NCBI RefSeq assembly: GCF_019399895.1
Contig: NC_091873.1
Location: 7,119,501 to 7,183,500 of the forward strand
Direction of reading: 5' to 3'
Length of the DNA: 64,000 nucleotides
Origin: Cardiocondyla obscurior
Lineage: Eukaryota > Arthropoda > Insecta > Hymenoptera > Formicidae
A program made the translations under genes and the position numbers. This document shows positions 25,072-36,508 of this stretch, in pieces. The number at the start of each line of letters is the position of its first letter. The stretch's first letter is position 1. A model generated the notes under the pieces. It saw only the letters and a program-made list of their open reading frames with translations. It was not told the DNA's origin and searched no databases.

Positions 25072-25880
25072 TTATATGTATGTTACAGGTACAGTACATT
25101 TTGTTAAAATTGAGGTAATCACAATGAAAGAATTAAACAACAGCACAAGGAAAAAGAAAGATATTTGGAAGGCAATGGGATAAAATGACTGAGCACCGCT
25201 TAAAGTAGACAGGAACCAGTGGGTAGATCCCCTTCTTCTTGACCCTTTTATTATTTTTCCATAAGATTCTTTCATCAGACCTGAAACGTCTAGTAACGTG
25301 AAAGTAACACCAGTGGTGCTCATCCCTGAAAAAGAATTTTTATTAATCGATTTTGATATAGTAAGTGCATTTTCAAAGATTTAATTATGACAGCATTATT
25401 AATGTTCTATACGTGTATTAAAATAACTTTCAATTTAAGAAAGCATCATAAAAATATATTTAAAAAATTACAAGTGTTATTAACGATGATTCTAAATATA
25501 AAAAAAAATATTAATTATACTTATTTGAAATAAATAAATGTTACTTTGAAGCAGTAAACGTTCCAATCTTTTTTTTTTTCTTTTTTTTTCTTTCTTTTTT
25601 TACTTAAACATAGCTACACGCAGGTATAAGTATATTTGAACAATTGTCGGCTGGTTTTGCCTTCTGGTTTCTCATTTATATGTTTATTTGATAGGTACAA
25701 ACGAATCCAAAAGCACGAGTACCCTTGCCGGTTGAACGATTATCCTTGGCCAGAGATCAAATGGCCGTTCTCACCTGCCGATAGGATTCCCCCGGTTTGA
25801 GGCACTCTGGCACACCTGGTGCTCCCGGCTTTGGCTTGGACATTCTCTGGTGGGGCCTCTTCAGCCTCGCCTCGGTGCAT
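25072..25880 (-). CDS. Hypothetical small membrane protein, two exons
   Basis: Exon 1 (25880-25775) begins ATG CAC CGA GGC and ends at a good donor (gcag/gtgaga). Exon 2 (25325-25072) follows a clean polypyrimidine acceptor (tttttcag). The 1-nt overhang and the GG before the second ATG restore frame, giving about 119 aa. Visible features: a Glu/Ala/Pro-rich start, a basic patch KGSRRRGS near the middle, and one hydrophobic segment near the C-terminus (ISFFFLVLLFNSFIVITSIL). I recognise no family. Other readings are possible: exon 2 alone has an ATG (25323) for an 83-aa product, or the unit could be a non-coding RNA. Support is only the matched splice pair and an open frame across it, so confidence is low. 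Confidence 0.3.
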
Positions 25881-27865
25881 TATATACGTGGGCCTTCAGT
25901 TGTCATCGCGACGTCGGTCGAATCGTACGGTATGCCACGTTTTCCGTTCAGTCAACTTTCTATATTAGAGGATGCCCTAATTATTATCATAGTACCGACG
26001 GGAATTTGACTGGTGAATCAAGTAACATTCATGTTTAGCCTAAACGTTTGTCGATGTGAAAGCAGTGGTAAAATGTCCCTTCGTGTTAAAGTGTTAAAGT
26101 GTTTGGGATCTAAGCATACCCGAAATCTAATTTTGGTCTAATGCAGTTACCGCTTTTACTTGGGAACGATTAATGCACATGTACGTTGGCGACCAATTTA
26201 ATCTCTATGCAACGATATTATCTGTATGATAATTTAATTATTTCCATTTGCGATTTACATTTATGTATTAATAATTTTTTTTTTATTTAGTTAATAATTT
26301 TTTTTTAATGATTTTATTTCTGAAAAGACACTGTGTGAACTTCTCAAATAATAAGCACAATATAATTTTAATAAATTATGAGTATTTGCATATAAATGCA
26401 AATTATAAGTAACACTCGAGGAAAATAATTTCAGGGCTATACACTTCCTGCAACTTATTGACGCACGTGTCGTTTAGTTGTAAAAAACATAGAGATAATT
26501 GGCCATTTATTAAATGTAGCAACAAGAAAAAAAAGGTGTAAAAGTATATAAGTAAATAAAATTACATTTAAATTAGTATTAAATGTAATTAGATTATCTT
26601 TCGATTATCTTATCTTAATATAAAAATTATTGATTTTTAATACACCACGCAATGACTTTGAAAAATAAAATAGTTCTATTAAACGTACATCTTCGGAGTG
26701 CACACGCACTTACGTATATACGTATACAAAGAATATTATAATTCTTCAGAAAAAAAAAAAGAAAAAATGTAGGATATTTTGTTGCCTCAATGATTGTCAC
26801 TTTCGTGACCTTTATTGACTGTTAATCTCGTGCATATAGAGAAGATACCTTTTTGCTACGTCATTTAATCTGACTATTTCTTGTATAATCGTTTTTCTTC
26901 TATCATGGGATCGTTGCGTTTATAGCAGTCGCATGCTATCGCTGTCATTACGTCAGTAGCCTACATACCTACCTACTTTGCATAGAGATTATGACGCGCT
27001 GTATTACTTTCGGCTTAAAGCACTAAAAAAGTATTAATTTGTAACTTTACTTTACGTCACGTTATAAAAGTATGATGAAACAATTAACGAAATGATAAAA
27101 CGTAATCTATTATTTTATAACAAGTGTGATAAAGCTGTATAAATTGTACTCTTGCCATAAAATCTATTCTAATTAATTCTGTTCATCAAATTTACAGAAC
27201 CGAAATCTACGTCAGAGAAAGAGAGTCGCACATTTTTCCTTAAAGTTATTTTAATTTTAAATTGTTTCACATATATTGATATTACAATCACTTGTTATTT
27301 AAATCGCTGTTACGCTGTCGTTAGATATGTTATTATAATAGTTTAACTGTTGTATCACACCTCTGCATGTGCCTGACGGTAAACAGGTGACACTCAATAC
27401 ACGACAGCGGGTGATTACGTGATCAAGATTTTTTTTTTCCTTTTTCTTTTTCTTTTTTTATTATTTGATCATCGAAGCGTGACGTCGTGATCATACTTTG
27501 CAGACACGGGATTTTACTTTCACAGCGTAAGATCTCGAGTTAATGCGTCATTGCGCAATATACGTAAGGCAATAAAGCCGCGGAGGTTACTGAGCTCTCT
27601 CACACACTCGCTATTAATAACTGTGAAAATTACTGTCATCATGAGCGTTAATTTTTCGTATCGTCAATAGAATCCACACAAGCGGCGATAGATCAATGGA
27701 AACGCCGGCGATAATCACGACGGTAACATAAGAGATACTTTAAGTCTCTGCGCGACGATGCGGTCTATCCACCAGAGACTAACGTGTGTGTTTGAATTAT
27801 TCTGCTCGGACAGCGTCAGACTATCTATATGGTATATAATTCTAATTTACTATTTTTTTTTACAG
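25881..27865. other. Intergenic, AT-rich; probable promoter and 5' intron of the downstream four-pass gene
   Basis: No gene supported. It contains poly-T/A tracts and short unremarkable frames. A more mixed-composition patch near 27.4-27.8 kb ends in a polypyrimidine-AG acceptor at 27865, so at least one upstream non-coding exon of the four-pass membrane protein gene should lie in this stretch. I could not place it. Confidence 0.4.
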
Positions 27866-28042
27866 GCAAAATTACGGCGTACCCGCAGACTATGAAGCCA
27901 ATTTGGTGCCTTTAACGGGTCGTTACACCGTCCATGCTCACCTCGGCAGATCCACCGGAAGTGGAGGAAGAAGGGATAGTGACCTACGGAGGACGTCTCA
28001 CGAGTTGCGCACGCGTCCCTTAGAAATATTATACGAAACACG
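27866..28042 (+). promoter_or_regulatory. 5' UTR part of first coding exon, with two upstream ORFs
   Basis: The exon opens after tttttttacag at 27865. Before the main ATG at 28043 there are two upstream ATGs: 27892-27915 (8 codons including stop) and 27934-28023 (30 codons including stop), both terminating before the main start. In the main frame the nearest upstream stop is at 27980-27982, so ATG 28043 is the first in-frame Met. The uORFs could lower translation of the main frame. Confidence 0.45.
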
Positions 28043-31000
28043 ATGCACTCGATGGCCTCGATACAGAACGACGAAGAGATTCAGTATGCACCGAGAAGCC
28101 GGCCGGTGAGCTTTTACGATAATTATAAGGTGAGTCTTCGCTCACGTGTCTCTGTTTCGCACTTGTCATCGTAAGAAGCTTCTGCGTGCTCCAGTGTAAA
28201 ACGTGACTAACATCAATCGTTCACTCGATGACTTTCATATTCTTCAAAGAGGCAGAAATTACGTACGAATATCATTGCACAAACGAGAAATAAGAACGCA
28301 CGTTTCAGAGCGCTAATATACGTATAATAAAGGTTCAAGTTTTTAATTTAATGGAGCAAATATTCTATGTGCGGTGTAAAGTATTAATTTAAAATAACAT
28401 CCTCTTAAATACATTTTTTTTAGAACTCTCAAAGCGTTATGTGTCTTTTTTCTTAGAGCGGCAGGAATCATTTATTAAAATTAATGTTATTCTTTCGCCT
28501 CAGCAGGACGTGCCGGCAATGCCTCCGTGTGTTACTTCCGCTATGAGTGCGGGCAATTTAAATCGGGCCCATGATGGAAATGACACGTCCGTTGCACCTC
28601 AGAGCAACAACAATTACAACAGTATTAACAATAGCAACAATAATAACAATAATAGGGTCAGTAACGCCGTTAGTGCGGGCAATGTATCCAAGATTTACCC
28701 TGCCAAAGTTACAGGTGGGTTGAATGCACTTTTTACAACGCCTTAACCGCATGTGTACATATAGTATATTCACATATGCATACATATTATAATGAATATA
28801 GTCAAAGAATGCAGCATACTCGGGTACGAACAATAATTAACTAATCGCAGATTTAAAATGTGAAAGCGATGTCGAGTTTTATGACGTGCCACACGTAATT
28901 GCCACGTGTAAAAACTGATTCATTTGATTGCAAAATATCCACCCATGTTCAAATATATAAAAATACGTGTATTGCTCTGACATATCGTACGGTGGAGTTG
29001 AAGGGAAAGGTACGTACACCTGGGCAATTTTATTGTATGCGTTTTGTCGACGACAGGTGCGGTATCAACCGGAAACATTGGGCGTATTTGTCGAGACAAA
29101 GAAAAGGAACTCGGCCGAGCACCGTCGATGGCTAACTGCCTGTCCACCACGGTTCCTGTCAATTTAGCAGTTTCTCAAATAGCCGGTCGACATACACCCA
29201 CGAGAAATTCTTTGAGGCACAGCAGAATGATCGTAATGCATCGAACCGGCCATCGTAAGTACACAAATGGATTCTTTTTCGCTCTTCCTGTTTTTCTAAT
29301 TATAACACGCACGATTTAGTACGCAATATAGTAAAAAATAGACGATTAATTTTCTTTTAATTTTTATTCTCCACTTTCTATTTTGTAGTCGATTTTTGTC
29401 ACGCTAAACGATACATCTAGCCGACCGGCTTTTAATTGGAATTTAATAGAACGCAAACGGAATTCGTTAACTCGTTGCTAGGTCGCAAGTATGTATCATA
29501 TTGACGACAATGTTACAAGAATTCAAGAATCTAGGTGAGCTTCTCGGAACGCTCAAGAATAAATATCACACGGAAGAATATCGGTCAAGTGCCGCAAAGT
29601 AAGAAGAGTCGCGACGGCATTCCTGGCGATTTTTCTCGATAGGCTCGGCAAAATTGTGCGTACGCGATTACCAACTCTTTTTTTTTTTGCGATCAATTTC
29701 TCCCGCAGGTAAGATCGCATGCTCGCGCGAATGTGTACGACCGCGAATTGGCCGCGGAATGCGACCGGCCCGGTAACGTTCGATTTTCTCGATTTCTTAC
29801 GATAAGCGTCTCGTTACTTGGCGCGAAACATTACAGCGATGCTGTACATATAGCGTCCGTTCTTAGCCGCTGCACGCTAAACCGGTGCGGTAAATTAGAG
29901 TGAAACAAAGTATACTTGTTTTACTCCAACTTATTGCACTGGCGCGCACCAGTTTAGCGGTGCAGCGACTGAGAACGAAAACCTATATAATTCTACGCTG
30001 ACAAACACGTAACGTTGACTGTCGCTCTTAAACGCCCATCGTCGCCAGCCGGCTGGTGAGATTGAGGTTGATGCCAAGGCAGGCAAACAGGAAGATTACA
30101 ATTAGCGCCGTCGCGAACTATAGAAAAGTATAGCTTTTTATCACGGTGATAATTAGATGGAGCAGAATGCATGGTGCAAATACTAGTTAACGAAATAAAT
30201 TAGAGGCGATGAAAATGCAGCGCGCAGAAGGATGGGAGTTTTTCGAGATGATTGACATATAGTTCAGTATAATTTTTAAGATGAGTAATTAAAATAATAA
30301 TGAAAAGAAAAAAAGAGTCTGCTAAAAAGACACGTTTGAAAGAACACGAAACCATTAAGCTTTATTGTATATTTAATTAATTAATATTCGTTTTAACTAC
30401 TGCATCGTCTCGTTCGTTTAAAAAGAGGATTTCTTTTTCTTTTTTTCTTTTTTTTCAGTCACTCCTGTGTATGTATTTCACTGAGCTTTAAATGTTTCTT
30501 GCTCTGCTGCCCACAGAACGTATTTTAAAGTGGCTGCACATGGTTCTACACAGATAGCGGAAGTACCAGGCCGGAAATATATCGCGTGATCTTTTTGGTT
30601 CGCGTTTGAAATACGCGAGCCTCATCTTGGCGCGCGAGTGCGAAAGGATTCATTGATCAAATACTAATTAAGGCAAAGGAAACGACACGCCACTGGATGA
30701 TGCGATAGGCATCATTTCTGTACTTTTATAGGAATGTACGCAAGCGACGCAAGCGATTCCATTCTGCTCTATTCAAGGGCTCGTATACTTGGCATATACG
30801 TCGCCTTAATTCTATTTTAAGAGCTGGCGGGCAGACTTACAAGCTGACACGACATTCTTACGTCCAATTTCGGGAGCGGCGAGACGATGGAGCGCCCTTA
30901 TACTTTTTAATCCACTTGGTTTTCCATTTGGATATCCGCTACTCGGCGCGATAATCACCCATTACAAGGAAAGCAGTTATTTTTTTTTTTTTAACGAAAA

Positions 31001-34000
31001 GAAAATCCAAAACTTTACGTTAACTCGAGATAACTATATGTTGAAACTAAGACTATGTTTTAGCTTTTATTTTTCTCGGCTTACGGTCGTTTTTGTCGCG
31101 TTCAAACGCTTATATTCTGTAGTTTGTAGCTTACCTCGTTCACGAGTTACAACGCGTATCAGCAGTACAGTTAGATACGTAATCCTCACGTGGCGTAGAC
31201 GCGCGCATTGCATTTCCGTCAGTGGAAATAAGTGGAGGAGCTAATAATGTATTTTTATTTCAATCGTTGGTAGTTGTATCGATTATTAAGGAATTTTATT
31301 TATTTTCTTTTTTTTTTTTTTTTTAATTTTTTTTCTCCATCTAATTGCCGCAATGTTGTTTCGAGCAGGATACTAATCTGTTTTTATTATAGTACAAGTT
31401 TGCATACTGCATGTATTTCTTCTACTAACGAGTATTCAGCGCGGTGCAATCAGGAAACGTAGTACATATTCGTCCCTTCACTCTTGCGGTTTTCCTTGCG
31501 GTTTTCAATGACGGTCAAAGTACCTATTTTCTCTTTCTCGAGGCGTCGTTTGACAATTTATTTTCCATTGGCGTCAATACATTGTTATAACGGCGCTGAA
31601 ATTATTTCTCTCTCGCTTTATCCGTAGATACAATACTATTATAATAAAAAACTGTATAGCGTCTAATAAAATTCACGATTCAATTTTTTTTTTGCGGAAT
31701 TTCTAATATTTAGTGGTGTCATATTTTAATTAAAATAATTACACGATCCTTGTACTTCAGAGAAATTAATTCGAGACTGTTAAATGCAAATTACTGTAGT
31801 GGTACGCGATTGTTATTCATACATATATTTATGGAGTATCTCATTGGGAAACATTTGCAGGTCTTGTGTAATCGGCGGTATAGCAAGTGAGTTTCCTGGC
31901 AATTCGATATGGCAAGGACGCTACCTTCGATCAATCAACCGGTTAAAATTCCTTGTAGGGAGGGACGGCGACGAGGCCACCCTGTTTGGGAACTCTCCTT
32001 TCTTACGTAGACTCGAGTACGATACCGGTCGTTTGTAGCCCGAGAAAATGTGCGTCGCGACGAAAAAGATAAAAATTCCCGCTTGTCCGTCTTTGCAACA
32101 TTAAATTACTTAATTACCTAATAAGCGACCGACTGCATATCTCGACTCTTTAGTAGTTTAAGAGATTTTTACTTCAAGAAATAATCTCGTAGTTAGTAAA
32201 ATACGTATAGCATTAATAAAACAGCTTGATAACTTCAGAATTAAAAAGTAAATTTATATTTTTAGGTCCAGAGAAGTTTCTACCTCCTTTGATCTACCAT
32301 CGACGATTAGCCCGATGTTTGGCGGCATTGCAGACTATTCTTGGCATCGCGGTGATTTCTTTGTCGTTATGGTTGCTGCTTTGGGCACCGCATTTGCCTG
32401 TGATGGACAATCCATATTGGAGCGGCATGCCTGTAAGTGCAATAATTTCATATTAATTAGATTTTTATCCTTTGTCGTAACAGCGTGACAAACTCGCTTA
32501 TTTACGAAGCTGAATCTGCTAGATTGACCATAATATACTAACATATGAGTGCAATTAAACTAACGTATTTTCTAAACTGACATAATGCTCGTCAAACAAT
32601 ATGGATATAGATATTATCGCCTTTGATATATTCTAATCGCATGCGTTTTAAAGTAATTACTTTATGCTTGCTGGACCGTTTTTTCGCAGTTGTGTTAGTT
32701 TTAACATTTTTGAACGCTTTGTAATTTTTTTTTTGTACACAAGTTAACACTGTTTGAAAGCTTTAATTAAACTGGAAGTAAGTATACAATAAAACTAATA
32801 TTTTATTTTCTTAATAACAAGAGTACTTTCTTCTAATAATACTTATCTGTTTTATACTTAGGTAATATATTTATATTAATATTATTTGTAAGAATTTCTA
32901 ATGCGTAAGTATGATATACATATGTATACATATAAAGTTATAATTTTTTTTAATAATAATTTCTTTATAATTAATTATTTATATATTTTTCAGCTCTTGA
33001 TGTCCGGAAGCTTCGGAATTTGTCTCCTGTGCTGTTTTAAAAAGGAGTATCCGACTATGACTTCTGGATTTTGTCTTTATGCCACGAAAGTACGTAAGAA
33101 TTTTGACTGAAAAGATTTCTTAAAGAATCTCTCGAGGACAAGTCGCCTATTATTTAAATCCTTCGATGATAATTTCTCGTATTGTTACAGTAATACGTAT
33201 AATGAATGTTAATTGCAACTCTTTTATTAATAATTAATTTTATTTTTTATTTTAATTGTAAATTAATATTAATATGACTTGAGAGCTTATCTAGAATTAT
33301 TAAATTAATCTTGTCACATTTTAATATAATTATTAATTAAATTACATGCATGTGAAAGTATTATACACGTTTCCTTTTAATGTCACGCTTGTGTAACATA
33401 TTCTTTACGATGATTTTACAGGTGGTTAGTATATTTTTGACGATTTTGACAACTATTGCTTGCGTGAGTGCATGTGTATTCTCCGCGATGCACTTGTCAC
33501 GTCTTATGGGACTGGAATGCACTCCGGCACGAGTATTGAATGCCACATGCGTATGCAGACCTCGCGGTGAGCCGCCTGATTCATTCGAAGATGCAGTAAG
33601 GTATGGTCAAAAAATCAGGAACATTGACCAAATTACGAAAAGCTAAAAAATTGTACAACTTTGTAATATGTATGTACGGCGGCTAGCATACGTGACTCTC
33701 CCTCTCGATTCCCTCCTTCGGTCACCGAGGACGGAGGAAGTTAGTGGGGCGCGTTTCCCCTCAGTCCTTGACGACCAGCGTTCTGATGCGCATGTGTTGC
33801 GACGCTTCGGTTTACGGATACAACGCTAAGGTCACGTACGCTAGCCTCCGTCGTCGAAGCAGATGCCGTATCTGCATTCCATTGTACATATTACAACGAG
33901 TACAGTTTTTTATTCTTTCTTTTTAATGAAAGTCATAATTCATTGATGTGTGACATGTGTAAAGCGAAACTACGTATATTCCACCAGGTACATAGATCTT

Positions 34001-34213
34001 AATTGTCCCGAAGTCGAAAGTATCCTGACGATTCTCCTCATCTTCTCGTGCACTTGCAACGGATTAGGCGCTTTGGTAGCAGGATGGTATAGTTACCTTC
34101 ATTGGAGCACTCGATACAAAAGGCCGAAATATACCCAAGTCAGGACCAATACTATTTCCAACAATAAATTCAACAGCAGACCAATCTACAAATTAAACCT
34201 GGAGGAGCGATGA
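28043..34213 (+). CDS. Four-pass membrane protein, ENTREP/FAM189 layout (possible Sanpodo relative)
   Basis: Seven coding exons join to about 387 aa: 28043-28129, 28504-28714, 29057-29254, 32266-32432, 32994-33089, 33422-33600, 33988-34213. Residues 1-165 are hydrophilic and probably cytoplasmic, with RPVSFYDNY near the start and an Asn-rich run. Four hydrophobic segments follow: about 184-206, 220-236, 254-275 and 325-347. The loop between TM3 and TM4 is Cys-rich (LEC, NATCVCRP, LNCPEVE) and carries an N-glycosylation sequon (NAT), so it is likely extracellular. The C-terminal tail (about 40 aa) is basic and has no PPxY motif. The order PYWSGMP, LLMSGSFG and the Cys-loop matches vertebrate ENTREP (FAM189) proteins, which recruit NEDD4-family ligases. 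Drosophila Sanpodo, a Notch-trafficking regulator, also has four passes and a long N-terminus, but its Numb-binding NPAF motif is not seen. Family call moderate, Sanpodo identity tentative. Confidence 0.6.
29858..29977. mobile_element. Palindromic MITE-like element in intron 3 of the four-pass gene
   Basis: About 120 bp folds on itself. The left arm starts CGTTCTTAGCCGCTGCA and the right arm reads as its near reverse complement, ending TGCAGCGACTGAGAACG. Inner parts (CGCTAAACCGGTGCG against CGCACCAGTTTAGCG) also pair, and the centre is AGTATACT. TATA-containing flanks on both sides could be target-site duplications. Long terminal inverted repeats without coding capacity suggest a miniature inverted-repeat transposable element. 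No other copy was seen in the window. Confidence 0.55.
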
Positions 34214-35671
34214 CGTATAGCAGGTGTCGTGACGATTAAAATGCTTCCATTATCGCCGTGATTCATTAACATCTTCCGCATAATTGTTATTGTGATTAAT
34301 AGCGTACATGTGTATACAGAAAAATAAGGATTACTGCAAAATAATTAATTTTGTACTATTTTGTCGAGTAATAAATTTATACATGCAGAACATCAGAAGC
34401 TATAAATATAGGTGTAATCTTTGTAAAAATGCGAGGAGAAAAGTGCTGCTTAACAAACTGTAATTGTTTTTAGTATTACAGTAGTTTTATAATTCGTAAA
34501 GAACGAAAATTAAATACATATAGTGTGAGTATTTATTAATTTATTAATAGTGACATAATAATAGTATTATAATAATTATATCATTAAATTACAACATGGA
34601 CACACAGACTTTTTACCACATAAAGATTCAATAATTGTATAAAAATATATTTATGTGTGTTAAGTGAGAGTCAGCGTCATATCAGATATCAAACTATCGA
34701 TGTTACTGTGCGTGTGATTTTTTAATAAATACAAATTTGTACGAAATAGAAAAATATTCGGATCAATAGATTATTTTTGGGGCTGGCTCGAACGAGAGTT
34801 TTATAATAGTGACGATCTAAGAGTTCAAAAGTACGATAGATCTCAGAGTCGTGAAAAAATGCTTCGTTTCTTTTTTTCTTTCGGAAAAAGACGCCTCGAG
34901 CTCGCTAAATGCATAAAAAAGACATAAAGTGATTAACTCGGCGTTGAGCTTAACGTTTCCGAGAATTTCGTCGAGCTCGGCGTTTTCGAGAACATTGTGC
35001 GAAAAGGATAGTAATCAGCTGATGATCGGATCTATTGCTGTCTCACTCTTGTTTCTCGGTTCTCTCTTTCTCTCTAAGGGCCGAAATCTCTAACGGCCAT
35101 CTTAGTTTAATCGTGGAGGCTCGGACGTGAAGACGCGTTGCTAATCGCTCCGCAATTTCGCGTATTTTCCGCCGCGTATAGGATAATCTCGCATGCAAAT
35201 ACGCGTCGAAGTCGTTGAGTCCGGTTCGGACTATCATTTTCTGTACTCTTTTGTCATCCCGCTTGTCGTTTTGTGCTTCGTTTCGGGCTCCGAAAAAGTG
35301 TTCGGAAAAGAAGGGTTATATCGCCAGCGGAGCGCGCGAAGCGTCCGGTCTGAAATTCGTCGCGCGCTCGAAATTACCAACCCACTTCACTCGCCATCTC
35401 CTTCAGCGATCTTCAGCGCGTTCCGGCGATCGCCATTGTTGGCGCGCGAGATTACGTCAGCGGTGATTATTCCTCGCCTGTCTTTTTCGTCGCGGCAGAG
35501 ATTTTTAAAGAACTTGAGAGAGATAAAGTGCAGGAGGAACACTACATATCGCGGCTCCGTTTCGTTCGCCGCTTGAAGCAAATTCTCGGCATCGTTTTAT
35601 TCCACCGGCAGGATTGGCCGAAGAATTAAAAGACAGAGCAGTGAAATACATACAGTGTCAAGTGATGTGAA
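34214..35671. other. 3' region of the four-pass gene, then a CpG-rich promoter-like patch
   Basis: From 34214 to about 34780 the DNA is AT-rich with possible AATAAA signals (near 34370 and 34723) and is taken as 3' UTR. From about 34.8 to 35.6 kb GC and CpG rise sharply and open frames appear on both strands (35193-35576 plus, 35043-35237 minus) without recognisable domains. This resembles other promoter patches in the window, so a start site of an unidentified gene is possible. Confidence 0.4.
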
Positions 35672-35716
35672 ATGCTACAACACGTCAGGATAATCCAGAA
35701 ACTGCCCCAGAAGGAC
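35672..35716 (+). CDS. Candidate first coding exon of an unidentified plus-strand gene
   Basis: Downstream of the CpG-rich patch an ATG opens a 15-codon frame (MLQHVRIIQKLPQKD) that ends exactly at a donor-like gtaagg. No second exon could be joined: the receptor array on the other strand follows, and the plus-strand spliced-looking segment at 43.4 kb does not continue this frame. The donor also coincides with the start of an AAGG microsatellite, so the match may be accidental. Confidence 0.2.
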
Positions 35717-35752
35717 GTAAGGAAGGAAGGAAGGAAGGAAGGAAGGAAGGAC
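35717..35752. repeat. (AAGG)n microsatellite
   Basis: About eight perfect GGAA/AAGG tetramers in a row, followed by degenerate ACGG-type units. Simple-sequence DNA between the four-pass gene and the receptor array. Confidence 0.85.
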
Positions 35753-35896
35753 GAACGGACGAACGGACTGATGCAAAATAATCATCCCTCACCTTACCTA
35801 AATGAAAGCTACAAAAGTAAGTGAACCGGCAACACGCCGTCGAAATTATTATAATTAATTAATGCCTCTAAATATAACGATGTTTCGACTTTTCTG

Positions 35897-35952
35897 CATT
35901 GGGTGGACTTTACATTGGGTGGGCTCTGTATTGGGTGGGCTCTGCATTGGCT
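35897..35952. repeat. Short tandem repeat, three units of about 16-17 bp
   Basis: CATTGGGTGGGCTCTG-like units recur three times with small differences and a truncated fourth. This is a local minisatellite just left of the receptor array. Confidence 0.7.
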
Positions 35953-36029
35953 CTAAATGTCTATTCAAAGTACCACATAAGAAACTAAAATATTGAAACA
36001 GAAAAGAAATTTTACTATAGTATAAAATT

Positions 36030-36508
36030 ATAAAAATTAAATTAATATGTATAATGTAAATTAAATTTTTTTTATTAATACATATATTTATACGTGTACA
36101 ACTAGCATACATATTACACTGCAAAATATTACAATATAAAAAATTGACAACTTTAATATAAAGTACTGTAATTATAAAACACCGAACTACTAAAACATTT
36201 GACATACATGCACATTTATAGTATAACACACATTTTTTTTAACACTAATAAAATAATTAGACATTTTTTTAACGCTTAAAACGTGTTTACTATTTTTTTT
36301 TCTTTTTTTTTTTACATCGCATAACTGTTTAATAAACGTCGATAACAAATTTCGGTAAAATTGTATAAATCTTTAATGAATTAACTTACCGATATTAACA
36401 AAGTAATAATAATTATTTCCGTATTTTAATTTTCTTCTCCATTTACGTGTTTCGCAGCAACACACAAACGTGAATAATAATTATTTTTTTGTTCGCTAAT
36501 TTATGGTA
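36030..36508. repeat. Duplicated 3' flank of OR-1 (partner at 39190-39595)
   Basis: The sequence downstream of the OR-1 stop is strongly similar to that downstream of OR-2, including the shared strings ACATCGCATAACTGTTTAAT and AACTTACCGATATTAACAAA. It shows that the unit copied in the OR-1/OR-2 duplication included several hundred bases of 3' non-coding DNA. 3' UTR and polyadenylation sites probably lie here. Confidence 0.75.

Noticed and set aside
33422..33595. Alternative donor gtaagg at 33596 in the four-pass gene
   Set aside because: Better consensus than gtatgg at 33601, but joining it to the next exon gives a stop after four codons, whereas the 33600 donor restores the frame into TM4.
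35193..35576. Plus-strand open frame of 127 codons with a hydrophobic start
   Set aside because: CpG-rich region, no recognisable domain, opposing frames on the other strand; treated as promoter-like sequence.
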